Below, in pieces: positions 42,635 through 53,673 of a stretch of 64,000 bases of DNA (positions within the stretch are counted from its first letter, which is position 1; every line of letters begins with the position of its first letter). Under the pieces are notes generated by a model. That model searched no databases and had not been told where the DNA came from. It saw nothing but the letters and a program-made list of their open reading frames with translations. Source of the DNA: Periplaneta americana (taxonomy: Eukaryota > Arthropoda > Insecta > Blattodea > Blattidae); the NCBI RefSeq assembly GCF_040183065.1, contig NC_091120.1, positions 72,814,708-72,878,707 of the forward strand, read 5' to 3'. The position numbers and the translations under genes were made by a program.

Positions 42635-43738
42635 CAGGGACATCATTTTATTTTTACTAACATTTTTAATATTATAACCTGGCTATACCTTTGGATCAAC
42701 GCCGTTTGCTACCTCCTTCCACGACTGGAGTTCGATGATACTGGCGTAATATACAAACAAATCACTTTACTAGGTATAGGAGGGAAGAAAAGTAGTTCAT
42801 CCATTTACGTAAACTAGGAAATATCGTAATTTTGAGTTTGATCATTTTCATTAGATTTTTGTTTAATCAAAATACAGTACAGTATTAACAATGAGTGTTT
42901 TTACTCACGAACTGAGCTATTCATTCGGACCTATTCATTATGCAGTGTATAGTATACTGTCTACAGCACATTAGCGTACAATATAGAGAATAAAGTTAAA
43001 TTGAAAAATAATCATAATATGGATATTTAAACACATTTTTGAAAATGGTGGCCGCTCATTTAGATACAAGCTTCAGTTCTAATGTGCATATTATCGCACT
43101 ATAGACTATTGTACCTAATCCCAATTACCAGTTTCGTCCTTCGTACTAGTAACTCATGTTGAAATAATTCTGTGCCTACTATATAAAAGATTACCTTACG
43201 TACTGTAAATTCAATCTTCACGTCTGCCCGATCCGAAAAGATAAAATTACTCAGGCATACTATCTATCTACTGTCCGTCCAAGTGGTTATGTCGTAGGGT
43301 CGTAAAAAGGAAGGAAATCACGTGACAGTTAATTACTTAACGAGGCCCTTTTCTTTAAGTTATTTTAAACAGTTGTGTAATATTACGTAGACGTCCAATT
43401 CCTAACAGAAATTAATGTTCTCAGAAAAGAGCAAAGACAGCCCAGCCACTAGCTGACGAATAAAAGCTGGTGGGGGAAACCGGGATACGACGTAGGCAAA
43501 TGGACGACAGTACCTGTGCGAAAATGATTCAATATTGAAAGCTCTTTCGCCACTGGAAAACGCGAAAAATTTTTTAAACTTACTGTTTACTATGACCGTA
43601 AGGCTACTATGTCTGTATATGCGGTCTTGGATCTGTGTGGAGGATAGTTGAACTTCATTAGTAGAAGGGGTGGGAGTGAAGTACATTAAAAAACTCAGGT
43701 ACAATAAAAATTGAAGTAAAAATAAAATGATGTCCCTC
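42635..43738 (-). mobile_element. TA-flanked TIR element, copy 4 (inverted)
   Basis: Left end CAGGGACATCATTTTATTTT, right end AATAAAATGATGTCCCTC, flanked by TA. The interior is the reverse complement of copy 3 over nearly its whole length. No transposase. Confidence 0.85.
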
Positions 43739-44021
43739 TACAACTCTATACGCTTCATTGAAATAACTAATATAATATGTTATATACGACTAAAAACCAT
43801 TAAAATTTTGAGTTTAAGAAAGCACAGTGACTGAAGCTCGGCCTCACTTGCCTCAGCCAATCAGCCGCTACTAGCCTATACTAATTACGAGTAGAAACTT
43901 ATTATAACTTCTTAAAATTATGATTTCTTCATACTTAATGCTACAATTTGATCTGATACCTCATCCGCATCTCTACCTGTGTCCATACAATCATAACAGT
44001 AATGGTATTAGTAGTAACGAC

Positions 44022-44088
<67 letters not shown>
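44022..44088. repeat. (AAT)n microsatellite
   Basis: About 22 AAT units giving a spurious poly-Asn frame. The preceding 43739-44021 shows nothing recognised. Confidence 0.95.
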
Positions 44089-44093
<5 letters not shown>

Positions 44094-44299
44094 TTTATAA
44101 ACCTAGCAGAGTTAAGGCCTTGAGGCTTTTTCTTTCATTGAACCAGGTCTAGAATATGTAAGAAGGTCTACAATATCAGTAGTTTAGAATTTTTGTTTCG
44201 TTACCTCTATCAAGCACTATTTTACGTTCATATTAAATTCCGGCCGGTGCATGGGACGGGTGCCCATCCACCATCGTGATGAATCTGGGGAGCTCGTTG

Positions 44300-45146
44300 C
44301 ACGACATTTCCAATGCTGTTAATTCCAGTACATAAAAGAATGTGGGTATTCCGTGTCATTTCCGATAAGAAAATAATTCCCGTTCTCAATTAATTCGTTG
44401 TCATTTCCAATACCACCCGCTACAGCAGGGCGTGACGTCACACAGCTACTTTCTGTCAACTCATGCATTGTGCTGTTCACGTATTCTGTTGTTGTCTAGA
44501 ATCGTTGCCTTGAGGGCAATGTTTACAAATACTCTCAGGGAATGTTGAAGCGCAAAGTTTGTTAGTCGCTGTTCGTCTTCAAACATGGAAGTCGTTAACA
44601 TGTTACATAGTAAAGACAAAAAACAAACCATCTTATGTACATAAAGGTTACAAGTACAACGTAAGTAAACTAAATATATCTACGACGAATTGGTTGTGTG
44701 AAAAACATTACACTGTAAAATGCAAAGGAAGAATTACAACAAACGAAAATCACCAAGTAGTATTCTGTTGATAGTGAACACAGCTGTATTGCAGATGTAG
44801 CAAGATGTGAAATAGAAAAACAAATTCATTTGTAAGAAAAGGGCAAGAAAGAAGTGACTCCTATGCCAGCAGTGTATATGGACGTATTTCACGAAGTTTC
44901 GAGTTTAGGATACGAGTTTGTGACGGGAAGTTCCCAATTCAGTTATCTAGTAGTCTACAATTCTGACTTAGTTCTAGGTTAGCTATGTTGTAATTATTAT
45001 TATTTAACATTTATGACGTATGTATCAAAATATACGGTCAATGTGGTAAGCAGTATTGGAAATGACAGTAATGGCAGAACCATAAACAGATAGTATTGGA
45101 AATGACTAGTTTTTAAGTAGTGTTGGAAATGTAAGGTCGTGCTGAC
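44300..45146 (+). mobile_element. MULE-like element with TTTCCAATAC subterminal motifs
   Basis: Left side: ACATTTCCAATGC (about 44307), TCATTTCCGATAA (about 44358), TCATTTCCAATACC (about 44401). Right side, inverted: GTATTGGAAATGAC twice (about 45054, 45092) and GTGTTGGAAATGT (about 45120). A FLYWCH-type fragment lies between. The left end ACGACATTTCCAA and right end (complement ACGACCTTACATTTCCAA) resemble terminal repeats with a 5-bp offset. Confidence 0.6.
44571..44771 (+). pseudogene. FLYWCH-type zinc finger of a MULE protein
   Basis: The frame contains S-Y-V-H-K-G-Y-K-Y-N-V, then W-L-C-E-K and V-K-C-K-G-R-I-T-T-N, the pattern (H-x-G-Y-x-Y, W-x-C, C-x-G/A-R-x-x-T) of FLYWCH-type DNA-binding fingers at the N-terminus of MULE-family proteins. 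It ends at a stop; remains such as E-V-T-P-M-P-A-V-Y-M-D-V-F and L-G-Y-E-F-V continue in other frames up to about 44930. The catalytic domain is missing. Confidence 0.65.
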
Positions 45147-45439
45147 AACATGATACTTCCGTTCTGGTTGGATGATGGTTTACCTCTGCTGAGGCATGTG
45201 GACGTGAGGGCAGCAGTCGACTGCTCAGCCTTGCCCCTTCGTGGGTTGTCGCGCCATGGACAACAACCACCAAATGAATGTTTCCTAAGATAGGAACAAT
45301 CTTGGACAGATAGAAATCGCCGTCAAGCTAACCTCAAGGAAAAGCTATGAATCTTAGGTGAATGTTAACAGGACTGGATATAATAATTTCTATCAATACA
45401 TTTCATAGGAATCTAGGAAAAACTGAATGGGGTAGAAAC

Positions 45440-46395
45440 AAATAGTAAGAATTCGACATTTATGTAAGGGTATCAAGGAATTTAAGAACGGATATCAGGC
45501 AAGGGTAAACGTGATACAGGATGAGAATGGTGACTTGCTTGCAGACTCTCATTCAAACCTGAACAGATGGAAAAACTATTTTGGGCAGCTACTAAATGTA
45601 CTACATAGGCCAAATACAAATGGTCGGGACGAAATTCAAATACAAACTGCTGAGCCATTTATACCCGAACCCACACTTTCAGAAGTCGAAATTGCGACAG
45701 AAAGTCTGAAAAAGTACAGTTCTCCAGGTATCGATCAAATTCCAGCAGAATTAATACAAGAGGGTGGAAGCGCATTATCTAGCGAAATTTATGAACTTGT
45801 ACTTGTTATTTGGGAAACAGAAATTGTACCAGAACAATGGAAGGAGTCCATAATTGTACATATTTTTGTGAAGGCGATAACTTACGAGGAATATCACTTT
45901 TGCTGACGTCGTACAAAATTTTGTCCAATGTTCATTTAAGAAGATTAACTCCGTACTTAGGTGAAATTATTGAGGATCATCAGTGCGGTTTTAAGCGTAA
46001 TAGATCAACTATTGATCAGATTTTTTGTATTCGACAGATATTGGAGAAAAATGGGAGTGTAGGGTTACAGTGCATCAGAACTGCATGCATTGTATTCTTC
46101 ACCTGACATAATTAGGAACATTAAATTCAGAATTTGACATGGACAGGGCATGTAGCTCGTATGGGCGAATTCAGAAATGCATATAGAGTGTTAGTTGGGA
46201 GACCGCAGGGAAAAAGACCTTTGGGGAGGCCGATATGTAGATGGGAGGATAATATTAAAATTAATTTGAGGGAGATGGGATATGATGATAGAAACTGGAT
46301 TAATCTTGCACAGGATAGGGACCGATGGTGGGCTTATGTGAGGGCGGCAAAGAACCTGCGGGTTCCTTAGAAGTCATTTGTAAATAAGTAATGTT
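45440..46395 (+). pseudogene. RTE-like LINE with internal deletion
   Basis: Starts before the RT: D-E-N-G-D-L-L-A-D and W-K-N-Y-F-G-Q-L-L-N (45511 on), Y-S-S-P-G-I-D-Q-I-P-A-E-L-I-Q (about 45715) and P-E-Q-W-K-E-S. In another frame it continues [14 protein letters not shown] (about 45980). At about 46078 it jumps to the 3' tail (L-H-A-L-Y-S-S, then R-M-G-E-F-R-N-A-Y-R-V), skipping the motif A to YADD part (about 1 kb). Stop and GTAAATAAG tail at 46368-46391. It shows N-terminal RT parts missing from other copies. Confidence 0.85.
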
Positions 46396-46774
46396 TCATA
46401 AGAATGCATTATTTTTGCTACATACTATTTAATTCGGTCATCCATTCACATATTGTTACCTTATGTAATAAATATTAAAACCTGTCAATCGATGATAAGA
46501 ATTCAGAACGTTAAAAACACAAGGGATATAAGTACGAGTATCATTCTAGTTTCGAAACGTTGTTGCGGTGCTTTGCAAGTCCTCTATAGAAACATTCCAA
46601 AAGATAAAGTAAAAAAAAAATGTAAAAGGGAATTCGGCAAACTATGCTAATTTCGTGATATTTTTATTTAAATTTATAATGGAATAATACCAGGGACAAA
46701 TGTAATTCTGATGGTATAGTATAAATGGCAGAAGATGTATTATAACATAGACTTTGAACAATTTCAAGGCAAAA

Positions 46775-46865
46775 ATTATTGTTCCGGGCCCGGGTACCGA
46801 TCCCAGAACCTTTGGCATTTGGCTGAACGCACCAACGCTGTAAGCGACTGAGCCACCCAGAAAAT
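46775..46865 (-). mobile_element. tRNA-like SINE head
   Basis: The complement reads GGGTGGCTCAGTCGCTTACAG (A-box region) and GGTTCTGGGATCGGTACCCG, a tRNA-like head as in family 2 but with a longer, changed arm. A short element or a decayed SINE. Confidence 0.55.
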
Positions 46866-46928
46866 TCACCCGACATCGTCTCAATTTTTCCCTTTAAATC
46901 CACACAACTCAAATGGGCCGACAAGACG

Positions 46929-47036
46929 CCAGAAACCCACATCGAGTGCAAATATATACGTTACTGTAGGTACGTTAACAGAAAACCACAATTTAAAGTC
47001 ACACAGTTTGTGTGCACTCGATGTGGGTTTCTGGCT
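46929..47036. repeat. Short perfect inverted repeat
   Basis: GCCAGAAACCCACATCGAGT (from 46929, extending to GCA) is complemented by 47014-47036. Arms are 23 bp with a 62-bp spacer, so a hairpin is possible. No family recognised. Confidence 0.8.
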
Positions 47037-48519
47037 AGGTTTGAACGCCTAGCGCTGTAGTCACTATAGAAAACTCTTCCACCTCGCGGAGTGTCTCAGG
47101 TTCGGTTTAGCGAATATTCGAGTTGTTTCCCATTCTTTGTGGGTGGCCCGCAAAGGCAGACCACATTGAGCCATGCAGGAGTTCCAAGAGCCCTTGCAAG
47201 GACGCGATTATCACCATGTAGGCCTAGTATTAATTGATAATTCTTCCCTTCTCACTACAATCAATCAATCATCCATCCATTCATCGACTCGTTGATTCAT
47301 TCATCCATGGGTGATTCATTGACTGATTCAATTATTGGTTCAGTCATTCATTAATCGATTCTTTCAGGTATTACAGTTGGTATCGCTAAGAGCAAAACAT
47401 TTCTTAAAAATGGTTTATTAATCAAATAATGCACCTGTTTAGAGTAATTAAAGGCATTAACAACTACTGTTTTAGAAACATGCAGTTTGAGTTTAAAGTG
47501 TAAGCGTTACAGTAGAATCTATGTCTTATTTTCTCTTCTATTTAGTAAGTAATTGTAATTTATTCTATTCTTGCATTTCTTTACATACCAGATTTCATAT
47601 TATGCATTACACTTACTTCCTTTGTTGTTAGGCCTACCGTTGTCCATTCGTTCATCTATAGATTATATGTTATGAATAAAGTGTAATAAAATATGCAATT
47701 AATTGCAGGCCTACATTAAGCAAATACATTTTTCAAATTACACGTGGTAAATTTCCTTCATTTGTTACTCCGTTTGTGTACTCAGGAAATGTCAGTGTTC
47801 TGTCTAGCCTGCAAAACATCAGAAGCAACCGGTTGAAATTCGAACATTCGGTCGGATGCTCTACCTTGACGGGCGTTCTCTGACCGGTCGAATGAAAACC
47901 GGTACTAAGCCCTATTCTGCAGCTCTCTAGTATAAGGTAGTTGAGTTAAACTTGATGTAACAGTAGAGGGTGTAACTGCAAGTGCAGATGTATCTTCGAA
48001 TGTTTCAAACAGTATGTCGGTGTGGTCACACATTCAGACAGTTGTAGAGGTGAATATTCTGCAACTGCCCTTCTCTGTGACGCCAATGGGCATTTGCAAG
48101 TTTTTAAATTATTGTGCGCATAATTCTTCAATAGGATGTTGCATTGCAATTTTGTTTATTTGTATACTTTTGCCTTATTTAATACATTTAATATTCAGTT
48201 TATGAAATTTGCGGTAATTAGTGGAGAGAACCGGTTGTTAAAAATTAGTATGACACCACCGTTTATACCATATATCGTACCCCTAGAATAATACTGTCGT
48301 AACTTCCAAAAATTTAATTTTGAATTTCAGGCAGTTTTGTAATATTTATTTAATCCTCTATCAAACAGTAGAACATCGTATCTTTCAATTCAAGGGCAAA
48401 ATCTGCAGAATCTATATTCATACCTTTTAATCCTGATTTCTCATACAACTTTGAAATGTTTACCTTGCATTTACTGAAAACTAACTTGTGGTAGTTAAGG
48501 GTGCGATATTTGTTCAAGT
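47037..48519. other. Intergenic, nothing recognised
   Basis: Includes a low-complexity ATTCATTCAT/ATCAATCAAT-rich stretch (47262-47360). No exon or shared element seen. Confidence 0.5.
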
Positions 48520-48665
48520 AAAGGAATGCAATACAGCTTAACTGTACTGGAAACACATCGCTCTACCGCACTCGTGACATCCGATCGCTCACCCCTTGGC
48601 CTAAATTAATGGACTCGCCTGACCCAGGCGCACATTGTCGGTGACTGTCAGGACTAAATAATAGT
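48520..48665 (-). repeat. Repeat pair, copy 2 (inverted)
   Basis: Reverse complement of 27206-27378, with the same GCGCCTGGGTCAGGCGAGTC and GATCGGATGTCA blocks and the same boundary near GCATTCCTTTAC. It lies about 0.5 kb upstream of gene B's first exon. Confidence 0.7.
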
Positions 48666-48914
48666 AAGTACTGTACCTCTCTAACTTCGCGCGTCTCTCT
48701 TTTAACTTCCCAGATAAGTTTCGCGGGCAGTACGTTGCTAAGCAACTGACGTCGTGTAGCGTTACGCAACTCAAGTCAGACGTTGACATTTTCTTAAGAT
48801 TTCATTCACTTAAATATTGAGCACAAACGTTACACTTTTAAAAAAATAATACCACTGTCTGGAAGAGTCCACATTCTTCCGTCCGTTAGGCCTAGCTATC
48901 AATCCTTGTATACG

Positions 48915-49094
48915 CCATTCGTAATCTCGTGAAACCAAATAATGCATGCGTATGCCGTAGCTCATAATAAGGATCCTATGGTGGGGTAAGTGAGCTAGAT
49001 AGCGAGAAGTGGAAGCGTAGCGAAGGAGAGAAGCTTCTCAGTCCACTTTCTTCTTCCCTTCACGCGCAGGTAGGTTTCACGAGATAACGAATGG
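48915..49094. mobile_element. 180-bp MITE upstream of gene B
   Basis: Ends CCATTCGTAATCTCGTGAAA and (complement of right end) CCATTCGTTATCTCGTGAAA; about 22 bp with one mismatch, then ACC. It ends 84 bp before gene B's splice acceptor. No ORF. The DNA between MITE ends includes GC-rich ACTTTCTTCTTCCC and a CGCGCAG. Confidence 0.75.
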
Positions 49095-49178
49095 TCTATA
49101 CAAATTTAGCTTAACTCCAGTGTATAATGTATTTGTAAGTCATGTTTTTAACTAGACCTCCTCTTTTTATTGTTGCAG

Positions 49179-49369
49179 ATCTAACATGACGTCGATAGTG
49201 CGCAATCCATCGCAGCTTGAGGAATGCAGTTGCTGTTGTTGCAAGTGCAGCCTGAGGGCCGCGGCTATCGTACTGGCCTGGTTCAATACTATAAGCTGTA
49301 TAATACAACTGGAGGCGACATGCATCGCACTATTGGCTGATAGAGAAGTGCATGTCCGTTACCAATATG
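49179..49369 (+). CDS. Gene B, first coding exon (Cys-rich head, TM1)
   Basis: An acceptor (TTTTTATTGTTGCAG, to 49178) precedes a 7-nt leader and ATG at 49186, so a 5' non-coding exon must exist upstream. The 61 codons read M-T-S-I-V-R-N-P-S-Q-L-E-E-C-S-C-C-C-C-K-C-S-L-R, a cluster of six Cys, then a hydrophobic span (A-A-A-I-V-L-A-W-F-N to C-I-A-L-L) and a short polar loop ending R-Y-Q-Y-G at a GTAAGC donor (49370) in phase 1. A Cys cluster just before TM1 is known from LAPTM/DUF4728-type small membrane proteins. Splices to 56276. In the intron between them a 4.25-kb nest of transposons has settled. Confidence 0.85.
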
Positions 49370-49493
49370 GTAAGCAATCACTAGTAAATACATAATAAGA
49401 CCAGTAACAGTTCATTTGTACCTGGACAGGCCATAATTGTAATTAACCCGTTCAAGGCTTGCACCGTAACCTGAGGCTTGTTGTGCTTGCCAC

Positions 49494-50346
49494 CATAGGC
49501 GGAGAGAGAACCGTTTCCTTGGGGGGGGGGGGGCAAAACCATAGAATCCCGATATAACGAGGTTACGGGGGATATCATTTACTTACTCCCTTGTTATAGC
49601 TAGACCGTGATACAGTATATCGGAATATGATCATTTAATAAAAGTATTTTTGGGGTGCATGTTTCTTATAGTGTTACATCCATATCCACGGTATTTCGGA
49701 CCGAGTTGTAGGTCTACTACAAATTATAATAGGACATAACCATAGGCAGAGTTATGGGAGGGTATGTGGGAGCACTGCCCGCCCCAAATTTCTCTGAACT
49801 CTTTTTTCTATTAATATTACAAAATATTGAATTCAAAAGACTTTTCTTGCTTTTGTTTATGAATGGGATATTATTTTTGTAAATGCTACCATCGTACCAT
49901 CTTTCTGGAAAATGGTTTTCACAAAAAAAAAAAAAATCTTTGGGCTATGGTTGTTTTATGAAAACTGCTGAAAATTTCCACTCCTTTAACATGGGACTAT
50001 GGTGTTTTTTTTTTTTTTTTTCACTAACACCTAATTCAGTAGATGGCCGCTGCAGACTTCTAACACAGGAGTACAGGCTGTTGCAAAAGAAACATTACAG
50101 TGTTTCCATTCCTCAAACGAGGTATAGAAATTCTTATACATTCAGAAATTTAAAATAAATATTATAGTCTAGACACATGATCTGAAGACATTAATTCGTC
50201 AATTTAAGCACAGAAACTGAATCATAAGCAAAAGCAAGAAAAGTCTTTTGCATTGAATATTTTCTAATGTTAATAGAAAAAAAAAGAGTTGAGACAAGTT
50301 TGGGGGGGGGCAGTGCCTCCCATGTCCCCCCATAATTCCGCCTATG
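49494..50346. mobile_element. CATAGGCGGAG-ended repeat, copy 2 (empty site)
   Basis: Inverted copy of 22730-24498 without the 947-bp Tc-like insertion; the uninterrupted site is at about 49612-49620 (TACAGTATATCGG). Includes a foldback of about 600 bp (49745-50346). Poly(G) at 49522-49533 and several A/T-runs. Confidence 0.8.
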
Positions 50347-51059
50347 CTTGCCACTTATGTTATGTTCAGAGAGCATTATTCATTTGAGGCCGGGAACATG
50401 ACATGAGTAAGTGTAGACGCTGCAGTTCGATCTCGTTTGAAATCATCTCAAACGAGTACCGTAATTTCCCCTAACTATGGTCCACATTTGTCACATTTTT
50501 CTTTGTATATTCAATTCTGTTCATCCAGATTAAGTGAAATTTTGGCTTCGGACTCTTGTAAGTGTATATTAAATAAATATTGACATATGTGTTTGAAATT
50601 ATTTAATTACAAATATTAAAAAAATAATAAGCATTGGTACATAGTTGTATTCTGAGTTGCCCAACTATGGTCCACTCATATATTCATGCTTGAAAGCATG
50701 AATGGACTATAGCTGGAGCTGTAATTATTCGTAAATCAATACATTGAGTTTCTAATTTAAGGGTAGAAACATAATCTAGGCCTAGCACAGAAATATTAAA
50801 AATAAATGAAAAGTACATGGATTCTTTTTATTAGTACACATTGCATAAACACACAATAAACAAGTGAAATCTGAAACTCCTTTTCCTGCAATAATGAGCA
50901 ACTACACTCACCGGCAAAAATACCGGGCCACCTAAAGCTTCTCAATTTTTTTAAGAGGTGAGAATCAGAAAACCCATTATGAAATGAAGAAAACATTGCT
51001 TCCCAGAAAAAAAAAAAAACCTCTTTTGTATTATCACTTGCGGTATTATTTTCAACGCC

Positions 51060-52362
51060 AAACAATGGTGTCGAATATCCTTTTGAGAAGATTAACTCCA
51101 TATGTAGATGAAATTATTGGGGATCGTCAGTGTGGTTTTAGACGTAATAGATCGACTATTGATCAGATTTTTGTATTCGACAGATATTGGAGAAAAAATG
51201 GGGGTATAGGGGTACAGTACATCAGTTATTCATAGATTTCAAAAAGGCGTACGACTCGGTTAAGAGAGAAGTTTTATATAATATTCTTATTGAATTTGGT
51301 ATTCCCAAGAAACTAGTTCGATTAATTAAAATGTGTCTTAGTGAAACTTACAACAGAGTCCGTATAGGCCAGTTTCTGTCTGATGCTGTTCCAATTCACT
51401 GCGGGCTAAAGCAGGGAGATGCACTATCACCTTTACTTTTTAACTTCGCTCTAGAATATGCCATTAGGAAAGTTCAGGATAATAGACAGGGTTTGGAGTT
51501 GAATGGGTTACATCAGCTTCTTGTCTATGCGGATGGCGTGAATATGCTAGGAGAAAATCAACAAACGATTAGGGAAAACGCGGAAATTCTAGTTGAAGCA
51601 ATGAAGCGATAGGGTTGGAAGTAAATCCCGAAAAGACTAAGTATATGATTATGTCTCGTGACCAGAATATTGTAAGAAATGGAACTATAAAAATTGGAGA
51701 TTTATCCTTCGAAGAGGTGGAAAAATTCGAATATCTTGGAGCAACAGTAACAAATATAAGTTAAATGACACTCGGGAGGAAATTAAACGCAGAATAAATA
51801 TGGGAAATGCGTGTTATTATTCGGTTGAGAAGCTTTTGTCATCTAGTCTTCTGTCAAAAAATCTGAAAGTTAGAATTTATAAAACAGTTATATTACCGGT
51901 TGTTCTGTATGGTTGTGAAGCTTGGACTCTCACTTTGAGAGGAACAGAGATTAAGGGTGTTTGAGAATAAGGTTCTTAGGAAAATATTTGGGGCTAAGAG
52001 GGATGAAGTTACAGGAGATGGAGAAAGTTACACAACGCAGAGCTGCACGCATTGTATTCTTCACCTGACATAATTAGGAACATAAAATCCAAACGTTTGA
52101 GATGGGCAGGACATGTAGCACGTATGGGCGAATCCAGAAATGCATATAGAGTGTTAGTTGGGAGGCCGGAGGGAAAAAGACTTTTGGGGAGGCCGAGACG
52201 TAGGTGGGAAGATAATATTAAAATGGATTTGAGGGAGGTGGGATATGATGGTAGAGACTGGATTAATCTTGCTCAGGATAGGGACCAATGGCGGACTTAT
52301 GTGAGGGCGGCAATGAACCTCCGGGTTCCTTAAAAGCCAGTAAGTATGTAAGTAAGTAAAAA
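51060..52362 (+). mobile_element. RTE-like LINE, 1.3 kb (innermost of the nest)
   Basis: 5'-truncated copy from N-I-L-L-R-R-L-T-P-Y to the GTAAGTAAG tail. Frames: 50984-51235 (C-G-F-R-R-N-R-S-T-I), 51187-51612 ([27 protein letters not shown] with YADD changed to YADG), then 52052-52333 (R-W-A-G-H-V-A-R-M, G-R-P-E-G-K-R). Frameshifts at about 51610, 51760, 51940 and 52017 break the ORF. Confidence 0.9.
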
Positions 52363-52424
52363 CTTACAAATTGTTTCAATTTTCTTCCAAATGTTCATCT
52401 GATTTTGTGGCCACCCAGATGTTA

Positions 52425-53245
52425 CTAGTAGCGGATATTGCATCCCCGTGACTGTATGACTGTTACCATTCGCCGATTCAACCTTTCGATCAGAATCTGG
52501 ATGTCAGTTTGGTCGATACTATTCCATTCTTTACTTATAACATTTCGGAGCTGCTGTAAGTTGCTGTGAGGAGTTAGACGAATTCTAACTCGCTTCCCTA
52601 GCATTTCCCACACATGTTCAATAGGGTTTATATCAGGACTTGCTGGCCATGCCATCCTATTCAATCCAACGTCGTGAAGGAACTCATCCTCGATTCTTAT
52701 AGCATGAGGGCGAGCATTGTAATCCATTAACAGGAACTTTTCACCAATAAGTAGGGCATATGGTATCACATGTTAAATTAGATCTTCTTCGATGTATCTT
52801 GGAGCAGTCAAAGCACCTCCATTAATGAAAACAAGTTCTGTGTGAGGTTCATACGAAATGCCATCCCATACCATTACTGATCCACCTTGGAAATTCACAC
52901 GTGAACTGAAGGTACATGAAGAAAAACGTTCTCCTTCTCTTCTCCACACTCTTTCACGTCCATCTGTAAACTAAATCTCGATTCATATGTGAAGCGCACT
53001 CGTCGCCACTGCCCCAGGTTCCAATTAGCATGATTGTGAGCAAAATGTAATCGTTCAACACGATGTTGCTGGAGCAATTCTGGGCCTTTAGCTGGTCGTC
53101 TGGAATTCAGCTCACATTCATCCAGACGTCTGCTTACAGTTCTCTCACTCACGTTAACTTGTCTTATTTTCTGGAAGGCTCTTCTGGTCCCAAGAACTGC
53201 AGCCACATAACGCTGACTATTCCCATCTTCTATCAATGCAACCAT
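52425..53245 (-). pseudogene. Tc1-like transposase, catalytically dead
   Basis: The first frame (53245-52895) reads V-A-L-I-E-D-G-N-S-Q-R-Y-V-A, S-E-R-T-V-S-R-R-L and R-F-A/H-N-H-A-N-W. The region around V-A-A-V-L-G-T-R-R has lost part of the DNA-binding head. The second frame (52769-52425) reads F-L-L-M-D-Y-N-A-R-P-H and S-P-D-I-N-P-I-E-H-V-W-E-M-L-G. The two catalytic Asp residues expected in T-D-E-S-R-F and Q-D-N-A-R-P-H are replaced by Tyr (T-Y-E-S-R-F, D-Y-N-A-R-P-H); the Glu in N-P-I-E-H-V-W stays. Frameshift and stop between frames. Confidence 0.85.
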
Positions 53246-53673
53246 TTTGGTGAATCGGTAGGACTTAGTGACATTTTGTATTCAATAATGCCTCAAGAGA
53301 GCATACCAGTCTGTAGACTTCTTCAGCATAGCATGAAATGAGTCCGAGAAGTTTAGATACAATATAGCAAGAAGAACGAATCTCCTTTTCAGATCATTGT
53401 TGGCTATTACGTATTCAGTATTACATTGTTATGGATCACAAAATAAATGAATAACTAAATGAACCTCAGCACACCTACAATTATTTAAAAAATCCTACAA
53501 TTTTCAAACATTTTAAATAAAATGTAATTGGCCCGGTTTTTTTTGCCGGTGAGTGTATATTAAAGAACAAAAGTACGGTATCAAAATAAACTAACACATT
53601 CTTAGCAAAATATTATGCAAATGAATTCACTGATAATGTTTATTTACCATACTGGGAACTATATTCAGTAGGC

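Larger units (their letters stand above)
50905..53555 (-). mobile_element. Tc1-like transposon (middle of the nest)
   Basis: Ends CACTCACCGGCAAAAATACC and (complement) CACTCACCGGCAAAAAAAAC, flanked by TA (50903-50904, 53556-53557). Removing the LINE insert (51060-52362) leaves about 1.35 kb, the usual size for Tc1. The transposase is on the minus strand and inactive. Confidence 0.85.

Noticed and set aside
42437-42817. 126-codon ORF across a SINE-flanking region
   Set aside because: It runs into the inverted TIR element copy 4 and is not conserved in the other copies.
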